From the NCBI RefSeq assembly GCF_003576475.1, contig NZ_QWGR01000003.1:310001-374000 (forward strand): 64,000 bases of DNA, written 5' to 3'. Shown one piece after another: positions 19,092-27,133 of the stretch (within the stretch, counting starts at the first letter, position 1; every line of letters starts with the position of its first letter). The translations under genes were made by a program, and so were the position numbers. Below the pieces are notes generated by a model, which made no database searches, was not told where the DNA came from, and saw only the letters and a program-made list of their open reading frames with translations. The DNA comes from Maribellus luteus. Lineage in GTDB: Bacteria; Bacteroidota; Bacteroidia; Bacteroidales; Prolixibacteraceae.

Positions 19092-19391
19092 ATGAAAACA
19101 TTGGAGAAATATTTACCTGTTACACCCGATTTTTTTGATGTTGCAGAAGTATTCCTGCAAAAAAAGGTGAGAGTTATCTATTTTGGGGTTGACAATGCGT
19201 TGGAAGAATCAGCAGGAAACCTGAAAGGGATAGCAAAGAACAGCGAAGGAGAGTTTCTGGAAATTGCAAACGCTGATCACCCAAGACTGGACCGGATCAT
19301 TACCATCAACGGAAAACCCGGCCCTGCCTACGATGAATACGATGCTTATGCAAACGCCTGTCTGTCGTGCAAGGCTGGTTACGATGAATAG
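19092..19391 (+). CDS. Small conserved-looking protein with C-terminal CxxC
   Basis: A 99-residue soluble protein of unknown function. The centre alternates strands (KKVRVIYFGV, GNLKGIAKN, GEFLEIANA, RLDRIITING), a pattern seen in small SH3/Sm-like barrels, with weak resemblance to Rho-binding antiterminators (low certainty). The C-terminus carries CLSC. The stop is two bases before the GTG of the ferredoxin gene, so the two are almost certainly co-transcribed. The start is decided by the promoter box just upstream. Confidence 0.75.
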   Translation: MKTLEKYLPVTPDFFDVAEVFLQKKVRVIYFGVDNALEESAGNLKGIAKNSEGEFLEIANADHPRLDRIITINGKPGPAYDEYDAYANACLSCKAGYDE

Positions 19392-19393
19392 CT

Positions 19394-19603
19394 GTGGGAA
19401 TTAAACGAGTTTGGAGAGACGATAGTGTCAACCAGTGCATAGCCTGCAAAATTTGCCAGGCATTTGCGCCACGGGTTTTCAAGGTATTTGATAAAATGAT
19501 TGTGGTGCCCTGGCCCGACTACGATTTATACGAACAGGAAATCAAAGAAGCGGCAGAAAACTGCCCGGTACAAATCATAAAATTTGAGGAACAGAGTAAT
19601 TGA
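19394..19603 (+). CDS. Small single-cluster ferredoxin
   Basis: A 69-residue ferredoxin. The ligand pattern is CIACKIC (C-x2-C-x2-C) near residues 15-21 and a distal NCPVQII cysteine near 57, giving one [4Fe-4S] (or [3Fe-4S]) cluster. The start codon is GTG, two bases after the previous stop. It overlaps nothing downstream once the DUF438 gene is started at 19617. It probably passes electrons within the NO/oxidative-stress unit; its redox partner is not shown by the sequence. Confidence 0.88.
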   Translation: MGIKRVWRDDSVNQCIACKICQAFAPRVFKVFDKMIVVPWPDYDLYEQEIKEAAENCPVQIIKFEEQSN

Positions 19604-19616
19604 GTTGATTACGATT

Positions 19617-20807
19617 ATGTCAGAATTCACAAAAACCAACGAAAAAAGGCTGGCGAAACTGCGGGAAGTTTCAAAAATGATTCTCGAAACAGGAAATGCA
19701 CATCCTTTTGTGCTGGCCAACAAAAGTTTTATTCCAACGGTTATACCCTCTGATTTTATTGCACTTTTCGACGTACTCGTTCAGGAAGATATCCCGGTCG
19801 ACAAACTGAAGATGCTTGCCAACAAGGTTTTGAATATTTTTCACATCCCGATTGAAAATTATCTGCGTATAGAGCCACCTGCGGATTCATTTTTGGATGT
19901 TTTGGAACAAAACAACCGGCAAATGGTGCAGGTTCTGGATCAGATACGGCCTGTTTTTAAAACCTTTGCCAAAGACAATCAGGACAAGACTTTGCGGGCA
20001 GAATTACTCCAACTCTTCCGAAAGCTCGAAGTATTTGTAAAGCACTACACCATCAAGGAAAATGTTTTGTTTCCGGTAATTGAGAAAACCTGGCCCGATT
20101 ACCGTTGTCTGCAAATTATGTGGTCGATCCACGACGATATCCGAAAAAATCTGAAAACAGTTATACAGCAACTGGAAAGCGGACCGGTGGAAGTCCGGCA
20201 ATTTAACCGCTGCGTGGGGGATATCTACTTCAACATGCTGGCCATCAAATTCAGGGAAGAACACATTCTGTTTCCGGCCATTCTCTCTACCATCAGCGAA
20301 GAAGAGCTGCAGTCGATGAACCGCCTGGGTTTGGAAATTGGCTACCCCTATATTCAACCTCTTCAGACAACAGCCGGAAAAGAGGAAGTAAGTGCAAGCG
20401 ATGGTTTTATCAACCTGGGAACCGGCGTTTTAAGCGTCGAACAAATCAGCTTGATTTTTAACCACCTCCCGGTTGATATTACTTACGTGGACGAAAACAA
20501 CAAAGTGCAGTATTTTTCGACTCCTCCCAAACGAATTTTCCCGCGCACCACTGCCATTATCGGGCGCGAGGTAAAAAACTGCCATCCGCCTGAAAGTGTT
20601 CATGTGGTAGAGAAAATTGTTGAATCTTTCCGCTCCGGGGAAAAAAACCAGGCTTCTTTCTGGATAAAAATGAAAGGCGAATCTATTCTTATCCGCTATT
20701 TTGCGGTGAGAGATCAGGCGGGACAATACAAAGGCGTTATTGAAGTTTCGCAGGAAATATCCGATATCCAATCATTGAAAGGGGAAAAACGATTACTCGA
20801 TTGGTAA
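19617..20807 (+). CDS. DUF438-hemerythrin-PAS protein
   Basis: A 396-residue soluble protein with three parts: an N-terminal DUF438 domain (about 10-75, IPVDKLKMLANKVLNIF), a hemerythrin-like four-helix bundle (about 85-245; ligand-type motifs FVKHYTIKENVLFP, WSIHDDI, FREEHILFP) and a C-terminal PAS domain of the DUF438-associated type (about 265-390, LPVDITYVDENNKVQYF and the return segment KNCHPPESVHVV). Members of this architecture are linked to NO or O2 handling. The ATG at 19617 is 13 bases after the ferredoxin stop; an upstream frame start at 19584 would overlap that gene. Confidence 0.9.
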   Translation: MSEFTKTNEKRLAKLREVSKMILETGNAHPFVLANKSFIPTVIPSDFIALFDVLVQEDIPVDKLKMLANKVLNIFHIPIENYLRIEPPADSFLDVLEQNNRQMVQVLDQIRPVFKTFAKDNQDKTLRAELLQLFRKLEVFVKHYTIKENVLFPVIEKTWPDYRCLQIMWSIHDDIRKNLKTVIQQLESGPVEVRQFNRCVGDIYFNMLAIKFREEHILFPAILSTISEEELQSMNRLGLEIGYPYIQPLQTTAGKEEVSASDGFINLGTGVLSVEQISLIFNHLPVDITYVDENNKVQYFSTPPKRIFPRTTAIIGREVKNCHPPESVHVVEKIVESFRSGEKNQASFWIKMKGESILIRYFAVRDQAGQYKGVIEVSQEISDIQSLKGEKRLLDW

Positions 20808-21341
20808 TTCGTTCCGGGATCAAAAAGCTTTGTTTGAAAAACAGCCTCTTTCAGCGCAATACCATTCGATTAAACCCTGATTTCAAAAGAAAAATTTTTT
20901 GCCATTGTTGCCCGGAATAATTCGGAAGAGAATACCTGTGTCCAAATGACCGGAAGTACAAGCAATGCCTGACAAGTTATAAGACACAGCCACCGGAGGG
21001 AGTTGGGATTGGAAATGGGAGATCGTCTCAATTACAATTGGCGGAACGAAGAACAACCTTCACAAATAAATGCTTTATATTAGCCGTGTAGAAAAAATCG
21101 TTTCCTAAAAAACGAATTAATTAGAACAATACAAGCATGTGAATGGAACATGCACCAGGCGAAAAAAAATCGCAAGCTTATAGAAATCCGCAAAAACGGA
21201 CAATATAAACAACTGGGGAATAATCCATTCCACACTTAAACCAACAATTATAAACATGAAATGAGCATGCGTTTGGAATTCATTTCAGTTGAAAAGCCTT
21301 TGGATTCGATGCGATGCTTTCAAAACAAAAATTTTAATCGT
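20808..21341. other. Intergenic, no gene recognised
   Basis: About 530 bases between the DUF438 and DUF1080 genes. A frame in phase with the DUF1080 protein extends back to 21261 but precedes the signal peptide and is not supported. No terminator, RNA or repeat was recognised; a weak -7-like TATATTAG lies near 21078. Confidence 0.45.
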
Positions 21342-22073
21342 ATGAAAAAGATTCTTTATTTAACGACAGTTGTCACGCTACTTTTTACCGTTTCGGTATT
21401 TGCACAAAAGGTCAATAAACTAAGCAAGCAAGAAAAAAAGGACAACTGGGTTTTACTTTTTAACGGGAAGAATTTTGACGGATGGAGACAATGCAACGGA
21501 ACCGCCATGCCAGCCAACTGGGTGATTGAAGACGGAGCCATGAAAGTATTTACCGGCGAAGGGAAAAAGCCGGGTCAGGGAGCAGGTGGCGATATTCTTT
21601 TCAGTGGAAAAAAATTCAAGAATTTCGAATTATCGATCGACTGGAAAGCTGGCGAGAAAGCCAATTCAGGCATCTTTTACTACGTGCGGGAAACGCCCGG
21701 AGAAGCCATTTACTATGCTGCTCCCGAAGCACAGGTGCTCGATAACGAAAATGCCACCGACAACAAAGTGGACAGCCACCTTGCAGGCTCGTTGTACGAC
21801 ATGATTGCGGCTGATCCGGCCACCGTAAACCCTGCTGGTGAATGGAACACTTTTGTGGTGAAAGCACTCAACGGAAAAGTAACGCATTACATGAACGGGA
21901 AAGAGGTACTGTCGTATACTTTGTGGACAAAAGAATGGGACGAACTGGTACAGAACAGCAAATTCAAAAACTTTAAAGGTTTTACCGAAGGAATCTCCAA
22001 AGAAGGTTACATCGGTCTTCAGGACCATGGTTATACGGTTTGGTTCCGAAATATTAAAATAAGAGAACTGTAA
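21342..22073 (+). CDS. Exported DUF1080 protein (3-keto-disaccharide hydrolase family)
   Basis: A 243-residue protein with a signal peptide (1-22, ending VFAQ) and one concanavalin-like DUF1080 domain (WVLLFNGKNFDGWR, then GGDILFSGKKFKNFEL, SGIFYYVRE, GYIGLQDHG). The family is now linked to hydrolysis of 3-keto-glycosides made by Gfo/Idh-type dehydrogenases. The next gene is such a dehydrogenase, which supports that role (inference). The ATG at 21342 is chosen for the signal peptide. Confidence 0.9.
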   Translation: MKKILYLTTVVTLLFTVSVFAQKVNKLSKQEKKDNWVLLFNGKNFDGWRQCNGTAMPANWVIEDGAMKVFTGEGKKPGQGAGGDILFSGKKFKNFELSIDWKAGEKANSGIFYYVRETPGEAIYYAAPEAQVLDNENATDNKVDSHLAGSLYDMIAADPATVNPAGEWNTFVVKALNGKVTHYMNGKEVLSYTLWTKEWDELVQNSKFKNFKGFTEGISKEGYIGLQDHGYTVWFRNIKIREL

Positions 22074-22473
22074 GCCTATTACTCGCAGGAGTAGAGATGG
22101 CTAAGCAAACAGGTTCAGTGCACTTTTGACGATTACAGGTGCCGGAACCTGTTTGCTTATGAAATACAGCCAAGTAGTTGCCCAAATGCCCTTCTGACAA
22201 AAGCAAGTTAAAGTTTTTGTAAAAAAAGAAGGGGTCAGAAAGAGAGAAACACTGTTACTGTAAAATATAATTGACAACTTTAACGGAAAGAATACAAACG
22301 TATTATCTGCCAGTATTTTATTGAGATACTTTACGAAGTATTAGAACGACAAGAATATCTTACCTCGTTTTGTGTTTTAACGGCTCAATAAACTTTCAGA
22401 AACGGAGTTATTCTTTTTAAGTTATTTGTATTTCAAAATACAGCATTACCTAAATCAATTAAATACTATAAGA
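22074..22473. other. Gap between DUF1080 and oxidoreductase genes
   Basis: About 400 bases. Apart from the long hairpin at 22102-22159 I see no gene, strict promoter box or RNA family; the sequence is A+T-rich towards the downstream gene. Confidence 0.45.
22102..22159 (+). terminator. Long hairpin after the DUF1080 gene
   Basis: A perfect 15-bp inverted repeat (arms 22102-22116 and 22145-22159) encloses a 28-base loop that can form a further small stem (GCAC/GTGC). There is no T run after it, so it may protect the mRNA 3' end or separate expression from the downstream gene. Confidence 0.55.
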
Positions 22474-24006
22474 ATGAGTAAAGAAGTTCAAGTACCCAGA
22501 CGTGACTTTATCAAATCGACTGCGATTGTTGCTACGGCTACAGCCATATCTGGTGCCTTGGTTGCCGGTTGTGCAAACGAGGAAAAAAGCGCAGCTCCCG
22601 AAGAAAAGAAAGTATGGGACAAAGATAAGTTAAACATTGCCGTTGTTGGCGTAGGCATGGGATGGGGAAACATGCAGCAATGTTCGGATGAAAACATTGT
22701 AGCCCTGTGCGATGTGGACACCCGGCGTTTGGCCGGAAGAATTGAAAGCTTCAAGGAAAAATACCCCGGGAAAACGGTTCCCTACCAATACCAGAGTCAT
22801 ATCAAAATGTTTGAGGAAATTGGTGACCAGATTGATGCAGTAATTATTGCCACTCCCGACCATACGCATGCCAAAATTACCTTGGATGCCATGAAACTGG
22901 GCAAACACGTTTACTGCCAAAAACCTCTGACTCATAATGTTTATGAATCAAGAATACTGACGCAGGCTGCTGAAAAGTATAAAAATGTTGTCACACAAAT
23001 GGGCAACCAGGGAGCTTCGGGCGACGATACTGCCTGGGTTTGTGAAGCCATCTGGAGTGGCGACATCGGCGAAGTTAAGGAAGTACATGCGTGGACCAAC
23101 CGCCCGATTTGGCCACAATGTTTAAACAGACCCGAAGATACACCTGCCCTTCCGGTAGAGTTGGATTGGGATTTATGGCTCGGACCGGCTGCCGTTCGGC
23201 CTTACTCGCCACAATATCACCCGTGGAACTGGCGTGGCTGGTACGACTTCGGTACAGGCGCCCTCGGAGATATGGCTTGTCATATTCTGGATGTTGTAAT
23301 GCGTAGCTTGTGTCTGAAATATCCCACAGGCATTCAGGCAAGCTCTTCCAAATGGACGGTTGAATCTCCTGCCGAATCAGAAAAAGTTACCTACTACTTT
23401 CCGGAAAGAGAAAAATTCAGAAATGTGGAAATGCCCGTAGTAAGCGTTACCTGGTACGACGGAGGCTTAAAACCCGACCGCCCTCTTGAAATGGAAGATG
23501 GCGAGATGATGGGCGATACCGATGGAGGTGTTTTATTTGTTGGAACAAAAGGAAAGATTGTATGCGGCTGTTACGGCAAAAATGCGAAACGTTTACCTTC
23601 CAAAGATTTTGAAGGTTATGCTCCGCAAATAAACGAGCGCTTGGTGCCCGGCGGAATTGGCGGACACGAGAAAGACTGGCTGAGAGCATGCAGGGAAAAA
23701 CCGGAAGAACGCGTACAACCCAAGTCGCATTTCGGATACGCCGGCCCGTTTAACGAGGTGGTGGTGATGGGCACCGTTGCCCCCCGGTTGGCAGGACTGG
23801 AACGCATCCTGGAATGGGACGGCGAAAAAATGGAATTCACCAACATAACGCCGGAAGACAAAATCAGGCTGCCGAAAATTGTCAAAATGGACCTGAGTAC
23901 AGGCATTCCAAAATACCAGTCGGAATACGAAATTATTAACGCCTACGATTATGCCAAAAGCCTTATTAACGTAAAACCCCGCGCAGGCTGGGAATTGGTT
24001 TTGTAA
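22474..24006 (+). CDS. Tat-exported Gfo/Idh/MocA-family oxidoreductase (lipoprotein-like)
   Basis: A 510-residue NAD(P)-type dehydrogenase. The N-terminus has a twin-arginine motif (PRRDFIKS) followed by a hydrophobic stretch and a lipobox-like VAGC, so it is probably exported folded and lipid-anchored. The Rossmann fold follows (VVGVGMGWGNM; CDVDTRRLAG), with the CQKPLTHNVYESR segment replacing the classical EKP motif. The C-terminal domain has YHPWNWRGWYDFG. With the DUF1080 neighbour it may oxidise glycosides at C3. It is a clear paralogue of the gene at 24691. The ATG at 22474 begins the Tat signal. Confidence 0.92.
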   Translation: MSKEVQVPRRDFIKSTAIVATATAISGALVAGCANEEKSAAPEEKKVWDKDKLNIAVVGVGMGWGNMQQCSDENIVALCDVDTRRLAGRIESFKEKYPGKTVPYQYQSHIKMFEEIGDQIDAVIIATPDHTHAKITLDAMKLGKHVYCQKPLTHNVYESRILTQAAEKYKNVVTQMGNQGASGDDTAWVCEAIWSGDIGEVKEVHAWTNRPIWPQCLNRPEDTPALPVELDWDLWLGPAAVRPYSPQYHPWNWRGWYDFGTGALGDMACHILDVVMRSLCLKYPTGIQASSSKWTVESPAESEKVTYYFPEREKFRNVEMPVVSVTWYDGGLKPDRPLEMEDGEMMGDTDGGVLFVGTKGKIVCGCYGKNAKRLPSKDFEGYAPQINERLVPGGIGGHEKDWLRACREKPEERVQPKSHFGYAGPFNEVVVMGTVAPRLAGLERILEWDGEKMEFTNITPEDKIRLPKIVKMDLSTGIPKYQSEYEIINAYDYAKSLINVKPRAGWELVL

Positions 24007-24050
24007 ACACCGATTATTTTAGGAGATAGCCATTTGTATTGAATGGTTTT

Positions 24051-24101
24051 ATATCCCCGGGAGATATGCTACGTGCGCATTCCCCGGGGATATTAATTTT
24101 A
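24051..24101 (+). terminator. Intrinsic terminator after the oxidoreductase gene
   Basis: Strong hairpin: ATATCCCCGGG(A) pairs with TCCCCGGGGATAT (one bulged base) around a loop of about 20 bases, followed by TAATTTTAT. Confidence 0.75.
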
Positions 24102-24164
24102 TACCTTTCTGACTCGTCCCAGCAAAAGATAGAAACGGAGGTTTCAGATCATGAGTTAATTACA

Positions 24165-24428
24165 TTGAATAAACTGCTTGCGATAGTTTCATCGATTTTG
24201 CAGAAATCGCTTTTTGCAATTGTAAATACTATTTCGGCTACAACCTACGCGCATTACAAAGAAATACCTAACTTCTTTGACAAGTGAACTACTGACGATT
24301 CTGCAGAATCTTTCAATGCTATACTAAAGGCTTTTAGAAATCAATTCAGAGGAGTTCGAAATACCAGGTTCTATCTGTTCAGGCGAGCCAAAATTTATGC
24401 GCAAAGTTTGTTTTTCTCAAAGTTATGA
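24165..24428 (+). pseudogene. C-terminal remnant of an ISAon1-like transposase
   Basis: Reading through an in-frame TGA at 24285-24287, the frame gives a C-terminal block with SAESFNAILKAFRNQF, then RGVRNTRFYLFRRAKIYA, which resembles the conserved end of Bacteroidota ISAon1-family transposases (usual form ASAESFNAKIKAFRxQFRGV). The preceding residues (AIVNTISATTYAHYKEI) also fit. The N-terminal catalytic part and terminal repeats are absent, so this is a dead fragment. Confidence 0.7.
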
Positions 24429-24465
24429 AAAAACAAAAAGCAGCTACTTTGTTCTGTAACTGCTT
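24428..24465 (-). terminator. Terminator of the tRNA gene
   Basis: On the minus strand a ten-pair stem (AAGCAGTTAC with GTAGCTGCTT, one wobble) with an eight-base loop runs straight into TTTGTTTTTT, nine bases after the tRNA. Confidence 0.85.
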
Positions 24466-24473
24466 GATTTACG

Positions 24474-24547
24474 TGGGCCCAGCAGGGCATGATCCTGCGA
24501 CCCCCTGATTATGAGTCAGGTGCTCTAACCAACTGAGCTATAGGCCC
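24474..24547 (-). tRNA. tRNA with CAT anticodon (Met elongator or Ile2)
   Basis: A 74-nt cloverleaf without encoded CCA. The acceptor stem is GGGCCTA/TGGGCCC with discriminator A, D arm GCTC-loop-GAGC, anticodon arm CCTGA-CTCATAA-TCAGG (anticodon CAT), and T stem GCAGG/CCTGC. The acceptor resembles Bacteroidota tRNA-Ile, so a lysidine-modified Ile2 is possible. The T loop reads ATCATGC instead of TTCRANY, swapping the usual T54-A58 pair to A54-T58. Confidence 0.93.
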
Positions 24548-24639
24548 TGAATGAAAATCTTTTCTTACGAATGATTTTCGGAGTGCAAGTTTACAACTTT
24601 ACCCGAAATTACGCAAGTTATTTCTATCTTTTTAAAACA

Positions 24640-24672
24640 AGAAAAGGGCGCCTTTTTCTGACACCCTTTTCT
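24640..24672 (-). terminator. Terminator of the minus-strand Gfo/Idh gene
   Basis: Arms AGAAAAGGG and CCCTTTTCT form a nine-pair stem around a 15-base loop, 19 bases past the stop codon; a short TGTTTT tract follows on the minus strand. Confidence 0.65.
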
Positions 24673-24690
24673 ATCGATATATTACATTTA

Positions 24691-26187
24691 TTATGCTGGC
24701 ATATCAGGTAAGCTCCAAGGCTTACGATATGTATGCTTAATAAGTTCGGCAGCAAATTCTTTTGCAGAAACCGGATCAGTCCACGACTTGTCAAAAGTTG
24801 GGTGACCATCATGAATCTTAAATCCGTCTTTTACTACAGTCTTAATTTTTTCGTCATCTGTCAGGTTGGTGAATTCCATTTTTTCACCGTCCCAATCCAA
24901 CACTTTGTTTAACGACTGCAGACGAACTGCAAGAACACCCATCACAACCATCTCGTTGAACGGACCTGCTTCGCTGAAATCAGAAGCTGTTTTCACACGG
25001 TTTTCAGGACTTTCTTTACAAGCGCGTACCCAATCCATTTCGTGGCTGGTTTCTACCCGGCGACGGAATTTCGGAGCATCTGGCGTACGACCTGAAAGCA
25101 ACCATGGATCTTTACCGTAACATCCGCATACCAGTGTATCTTTTGTTCCGTGGAACAATACACCACCACCCGAGTTATTCGGATTTTTTCCATCTGGCCA
25201 TGCTTCCGGCAACATAGGCTTAATACCACCATCGTACCAGTAAACATCAACTTGCGGAAGTTTCATCTTCGCTTTTTTCGCTGTTTTTCTTTCAGGGAAA
25301 GTAAGTTTCACCGATTGAGAAACAGGAGCACAGTCGTTCAGTAACAAACTTGAGTTACCTTGTGCATGAATTGGATAGCCCAAATTCAGACCAACAAATA
25401 CGGGGTGCAGAATATGGCAAGCCATGTCACCCAGTGCACCTGTACCGTAATCCCACCAGCCGCGCCAGTTCCAAGGATGGTAAACCTGATTGTAAGGCCT
25501 CATTTTGGCAGGTCCTGTAAACAAGTCCCAGTCAAGAGTATCAGGCACCCAATCTCCTCTTTCCGGAGTGTTCAAACCTTGCGGCCAAATCGGGCGGTCG
25601 GTAAATGCTTCCACTTTTGTAACATCACCAATTTCACCATTTGCCAGCCACTCGCAGGTAACGTTTACGCCTTCGCCTGAAGATCCCTGGTTACCCATTG
25701 AAGTAGCTACTTTGTACTTATCTGCTAATTTGGTCAACAAACGCGATTCGTACACCGTGTGAGTCAAAGGTTTCTGAACGTACACGTGTTTACCCATTGT
25801 AATGGCATGAGCAGCAATGATAGCATGCGTATGGTCAGCAGTAGCAACCATTACACCGTCGATATCTTTACCTAACTCGTCGTACATTACACGCCAGTCT
25901 TTGTACTTTTTGGCTTTTGGGAAAGCATCAAACACGCCATTTCCGGCAGTGTATTTCCAGTCCACATCACAAAGCCCAATGATGTTCTCTGACTTAAGAT
26001 TTTTTAAGTTAGCGAAGCCCATACCGCCGACACCAACTCCGACAATATTCAGTTTGTCGCTGGGAGCTTTGTGCCCCAATCCGGCCACAGCGTGACGCGG
26101 AACAATAGTAAATCCGGCGGCAGCCACCGCAGTAGCACCAAGGAAGGCTCTTCTCGAAACCATTCCACTGTTTTCTTTCTCTTTCAT
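24691..26187 (-). CDS. Tat-exported Gfo/Idh/MocA-family oxidoreductase
   Basis: A 498-residue paralogue of the enzyme at 22474. The twin-arginine signal (SRRAFLGATAVAAAG) is followed by a Rossmann domain (VGVGVGGMGFANL; LCDVDWKYT), the segment VQKPLTHTVYESR and the C-terminal signature YHPWNWRGWWDYG. It has no lipobox, unlike the paralogue, so it is probably soluble in the periplasm. Convergent with the DUF1080 pair and separated from it by a tRNA and a transposase remnant. The likely role is periplasmic oxidation or reduction of a sugar; the substrate is not visible. Confidence 0.92.
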   Translation of the reverse strand: MKEKENSGMVSRRAFLGATAVAAAGFTIVPRHAVAGLGHKAPSDKLNIVGVGVGGMGFANLKNLKSENIIGLCDVDWKYTAGNGVFDAFPKAKKYKDWRVMYDELGKDIDGVMVATADHTHAIIAAHAITMGKHVYVQKPLTHTVYESRLLTKLADKYKVATSMGNQGSSGEGVNVTCEWLANGEIGDVTKVEAFTDRPIWPQGLNTPERGDWVPDTLDWDLFTGPAKMRPYNQVYHPWNWRGWWDYGTGALGDMACHILHPVFVGLNLGYPIHAQGNSSLLLNDCAPVSQSVKLTFPERKTAKKAKMKLPQVDVYWYDGGIKPMLPEAWPDGKNPNNSGGGVLFHGTKDTLVCGCYGKDPWLLSGRTPDAPKFRRRVETSHEMDWVRACKESPENRVKTASDFSEAGPFNEMVVMGVLAVRLQSLNKVLDWDGEKMEFTNLTDDEKIKTVVKDGFKIHDGHPTFDKSWTDPVSAKEFAAELIKHTYRKPWSLPDMPA

Positions 26188-26510
26188 GATAAATGTAGTT
26201 TTAATCGGATAGGTTTTAAATACTAAAACTGTTAAAAAAACTGTTAAATATAGCGATATTCACAGGACACGCAATGCCGGAAGCGATTAAATAGTTAAAC
26301 TGAATCTTAAAATTTCTTAAGCAGGAAAGCTGGTAACTGGCGGTATTCTTCAAAACAAAACTAGCTGTCAAATACTTACCCCGCACAAGATAGCTGAACT
26401 CTATTCTGGTTAAAAAAAATCGATTTGACTCGCACTATTTGAAAGAGTAAATTTGTTTGTTGCCAAAAAGCACGGCATACACGTCAAAAACCAAAATAAA
26501 ATAACAAGTC
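26188..26510. other. Divergent control region between Gfo/Idh and osmC-like genes
   Basis: About 320 bases without a gene. It holds the good plus-strand promoter for the OsmC gene (26424-26455) and a near-match TATATTTA box on the minus strand around 26245. Nothing else was recognised. Confidence 0.5.
26424..26455 (+). promoter_or_regulatory. Promoter of the OsmC-family gene
   Basis: TTTG (26424-26427), a 20-base spacer and TAAATTTG (26448-26455) match the complete Bacteroidota -33/-7 consensus; the ATG follows 55 bases later. Confidence 0.8.
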
Positions 26511-26936
26511 ATGACAGTAAGAAAAGTAAAATCAGTATGGAATGGCACCCTGAAACAAGGTGCAGGTAAAATGGATATAACCGGTTACAGCGGTCCTTTC
26601 ACGTTCGCTTCCCGTTTTGAAAACGGAAAAGGAACCAATCCGGAAGAACTGGTGGGAGCAGCGCAAGCAGGCTGTTACTCGATGTTCCTTTCGGCATTGA
26701 TCAGTGGCGAAGGCCTGACTCCAGAAAGCATTGAAACGGAAGCTTCGGTAACATTGGGCGAATTGGATGGTGGTCCTGCAATCACCAACATTAAACTGGA
26801 TTGCGTAGTAAAATGCGAAGGTCTGGCTCAGGACAAATTCGAAGAGCTGGCGGCGGCGGCCAAAGCCAAATGCCCGATTTCAAGACTTTATGCAGGAGGT
26901 ACAGCCACCATTGAGCTGGATGCCAAACTGGTATAA
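26511..26936 (+). CDS. OsmC-family peroxiredoxin
   Basis: A 141-residue OsmC/Ohr-fold protein that reduces organic hydroperoxides. The two redox cysteines are in AAQAGCYSMFLSA (about residue 55) and KAKCPISRLYAG (about 123), at the expected spacing. Monocistronic, with its own full promoter and terminator, as expected of a stress-inducible gene. Confidence 0.93.
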   Translation: MTVRKVKSVWNGTLKQGAGKMDITGYSGPFTFASRFENGKGTNPEELVGAAQAGCYSMFLSALISGEGLTPESIETEASVTLGELDGGPAITNIKLDCVVKCEGLAQDKFEELAAAAKAKCPISRLYAGGTATIELDAKLV

Positions 26937-26972
26937 AAAGTGAATTTTCACACTGAAAAACACAACAAAACG

Positions 26973-26996
26973 GGAGCTCAAAAGGCTCCTTTTTTA
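26973..26996 (+). terminator. Terminator of the OsmC-family gene
   Basis: GGAGC-seven-base loop-GCTCC followed by seven T residues. Confidence 0.85.
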
Positions 26997-27083
26997 TTGG
27001 TTCTCTTCAAACGCATTGGATTGGTGATTTTATTTTACATAAAACAGGATCAGGCCATAAGATAATCTCGAAAAAGGTGAAAC

Positions 27084-27113
27084 AAAAAAGGCTGCCGGAA
27101 TCCGACAGCCTTT
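27084..27113 (-). terminator. Terminator of the DEAD-box helicase gene
   Basis: On the minus strand AAAGGCTGTCGG-att-CCGGCAGCCTTT forms a near-perfect stem ending in a T run. Confidence 0.88.
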
Positions 27114-27133
27114 ATATTATGTATCGCTATATT

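Noticed and set aside
24039-24287. 82-codon intact gene
   Set aside because: Its C-terminal part continues past the TGA into a transposase-like block, so it is a piece of a pseudogene; its beginning overlaps the upstream terminator.
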